40,423 nt of DNA from Nonomuraea cypriaca. Lineage in GTDB: Bacteria > Actinomycetota > Actinomycetes > Streptosporangiales > Streptosporangiaceae. Each line of letters starts with the position of its first letter. The stretch's first letter is position 1. The notes beneath the pieces were generated by a model. That model made no database searches. It was not told the DNA's origin and was given only the letters and a program-made list of their open reading frames with translations. Of this stretch, positions 40,404 to 40,423 are shown piece after piece. The stretch is taken from contig NZ_JADOGI010000088.1 of assembly GCF_015645445.1 (NCBI RefSeq), positions 1 to 40,423 of the forward strand, given 5' to 3'. The position numbers and the translations under genes were made by a program.

Positions 40404-40423
40404 CCCGGCCCCCCACCCACGCC

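Overview
The window is about 70% GC, with codon use, GTG/TTG starts, ATGA/GTGA start-stop overlaps and gene families typical of a filamentous actinomycete. The four-gene conservon (cvnABCD), a labdane-type diterpene gene set, an IS200/IS605-type remnant and many sugar ABC systems fit Streptosporangiales/Streptomycetales. A Nonomuraea-like genome is my guess, which the sequence alone cannot prove.

Layout. (1) 1-3811: two divergent TetR regulators with an operator-like palindrome between them, a wax ester synthase/DGAT-type acyltransferase and a sulfite-oxidase-family molybdoenzyme. (2) 3921-8784: a compact diterpenoid locus. A GGPP-synthase-type polyprenyl synthetase diverges from an operon of cytochrome P450, class I terpene synthase and class II (DxDTT) diterpene cyclase. 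(3) 8920-12593: a conservon on the same strand (sensor-kinase-like CvnA, roadblock CvnB, DUF742 CvnC, GTPase CvnD) ending in a strong hairpin, then a TetR gene. (4) 13316-15592: a double-MerR regulator with an internal 12-residue repeat, divergent from an erythromycin-esterase-family gene. (5) 15600-30314: a glycan/glycoside utilisation region with a GH38 mannosidase, SIS and ROK proteins, a LacI repressor, a double metallo-beta-lactamase protein, a TIM-barrel glycosidase and a sugar ABC transporter. It is visibly decaying: one gene is cut by an IS605-like remnant and frameshifted, a GH20 fragment is fused tail-to-tail with a truncated, frameshifted FAD oxidoreductase, and a GH1 glucosidase is reduced to about 66 codons. 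(6) 30505-32450: acetate permease ActP and its DUF485 partner, with a CRP-like site. (7) 32643-37858: a second sugar-type ABC transporter, a Cys/Met-metabolism PLP enzyme and a divergent LacI repressor, linked by three related palindromes. (8) 37969-39318: a protein with about twelve 11-residue repeats and a small partner, behind a sigma-B-like promoter. (9) 39319-40403: a low-GC gap and an inositol-monophosphatase-family gene.

How it fits together: regions 2 and 3 read as a diterpenoid pathway next to a G-protein-like signalling complex. Regions 5 and 7 are two carbohydrate regulons, each with its own LacI protein and recognisable operator candidates. Region 8 looks like a stress-protein pair of unknown function and is the best candidate for undescribed biology. 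No tRNA, rRNA, CRISPR array or replication origin was seen.
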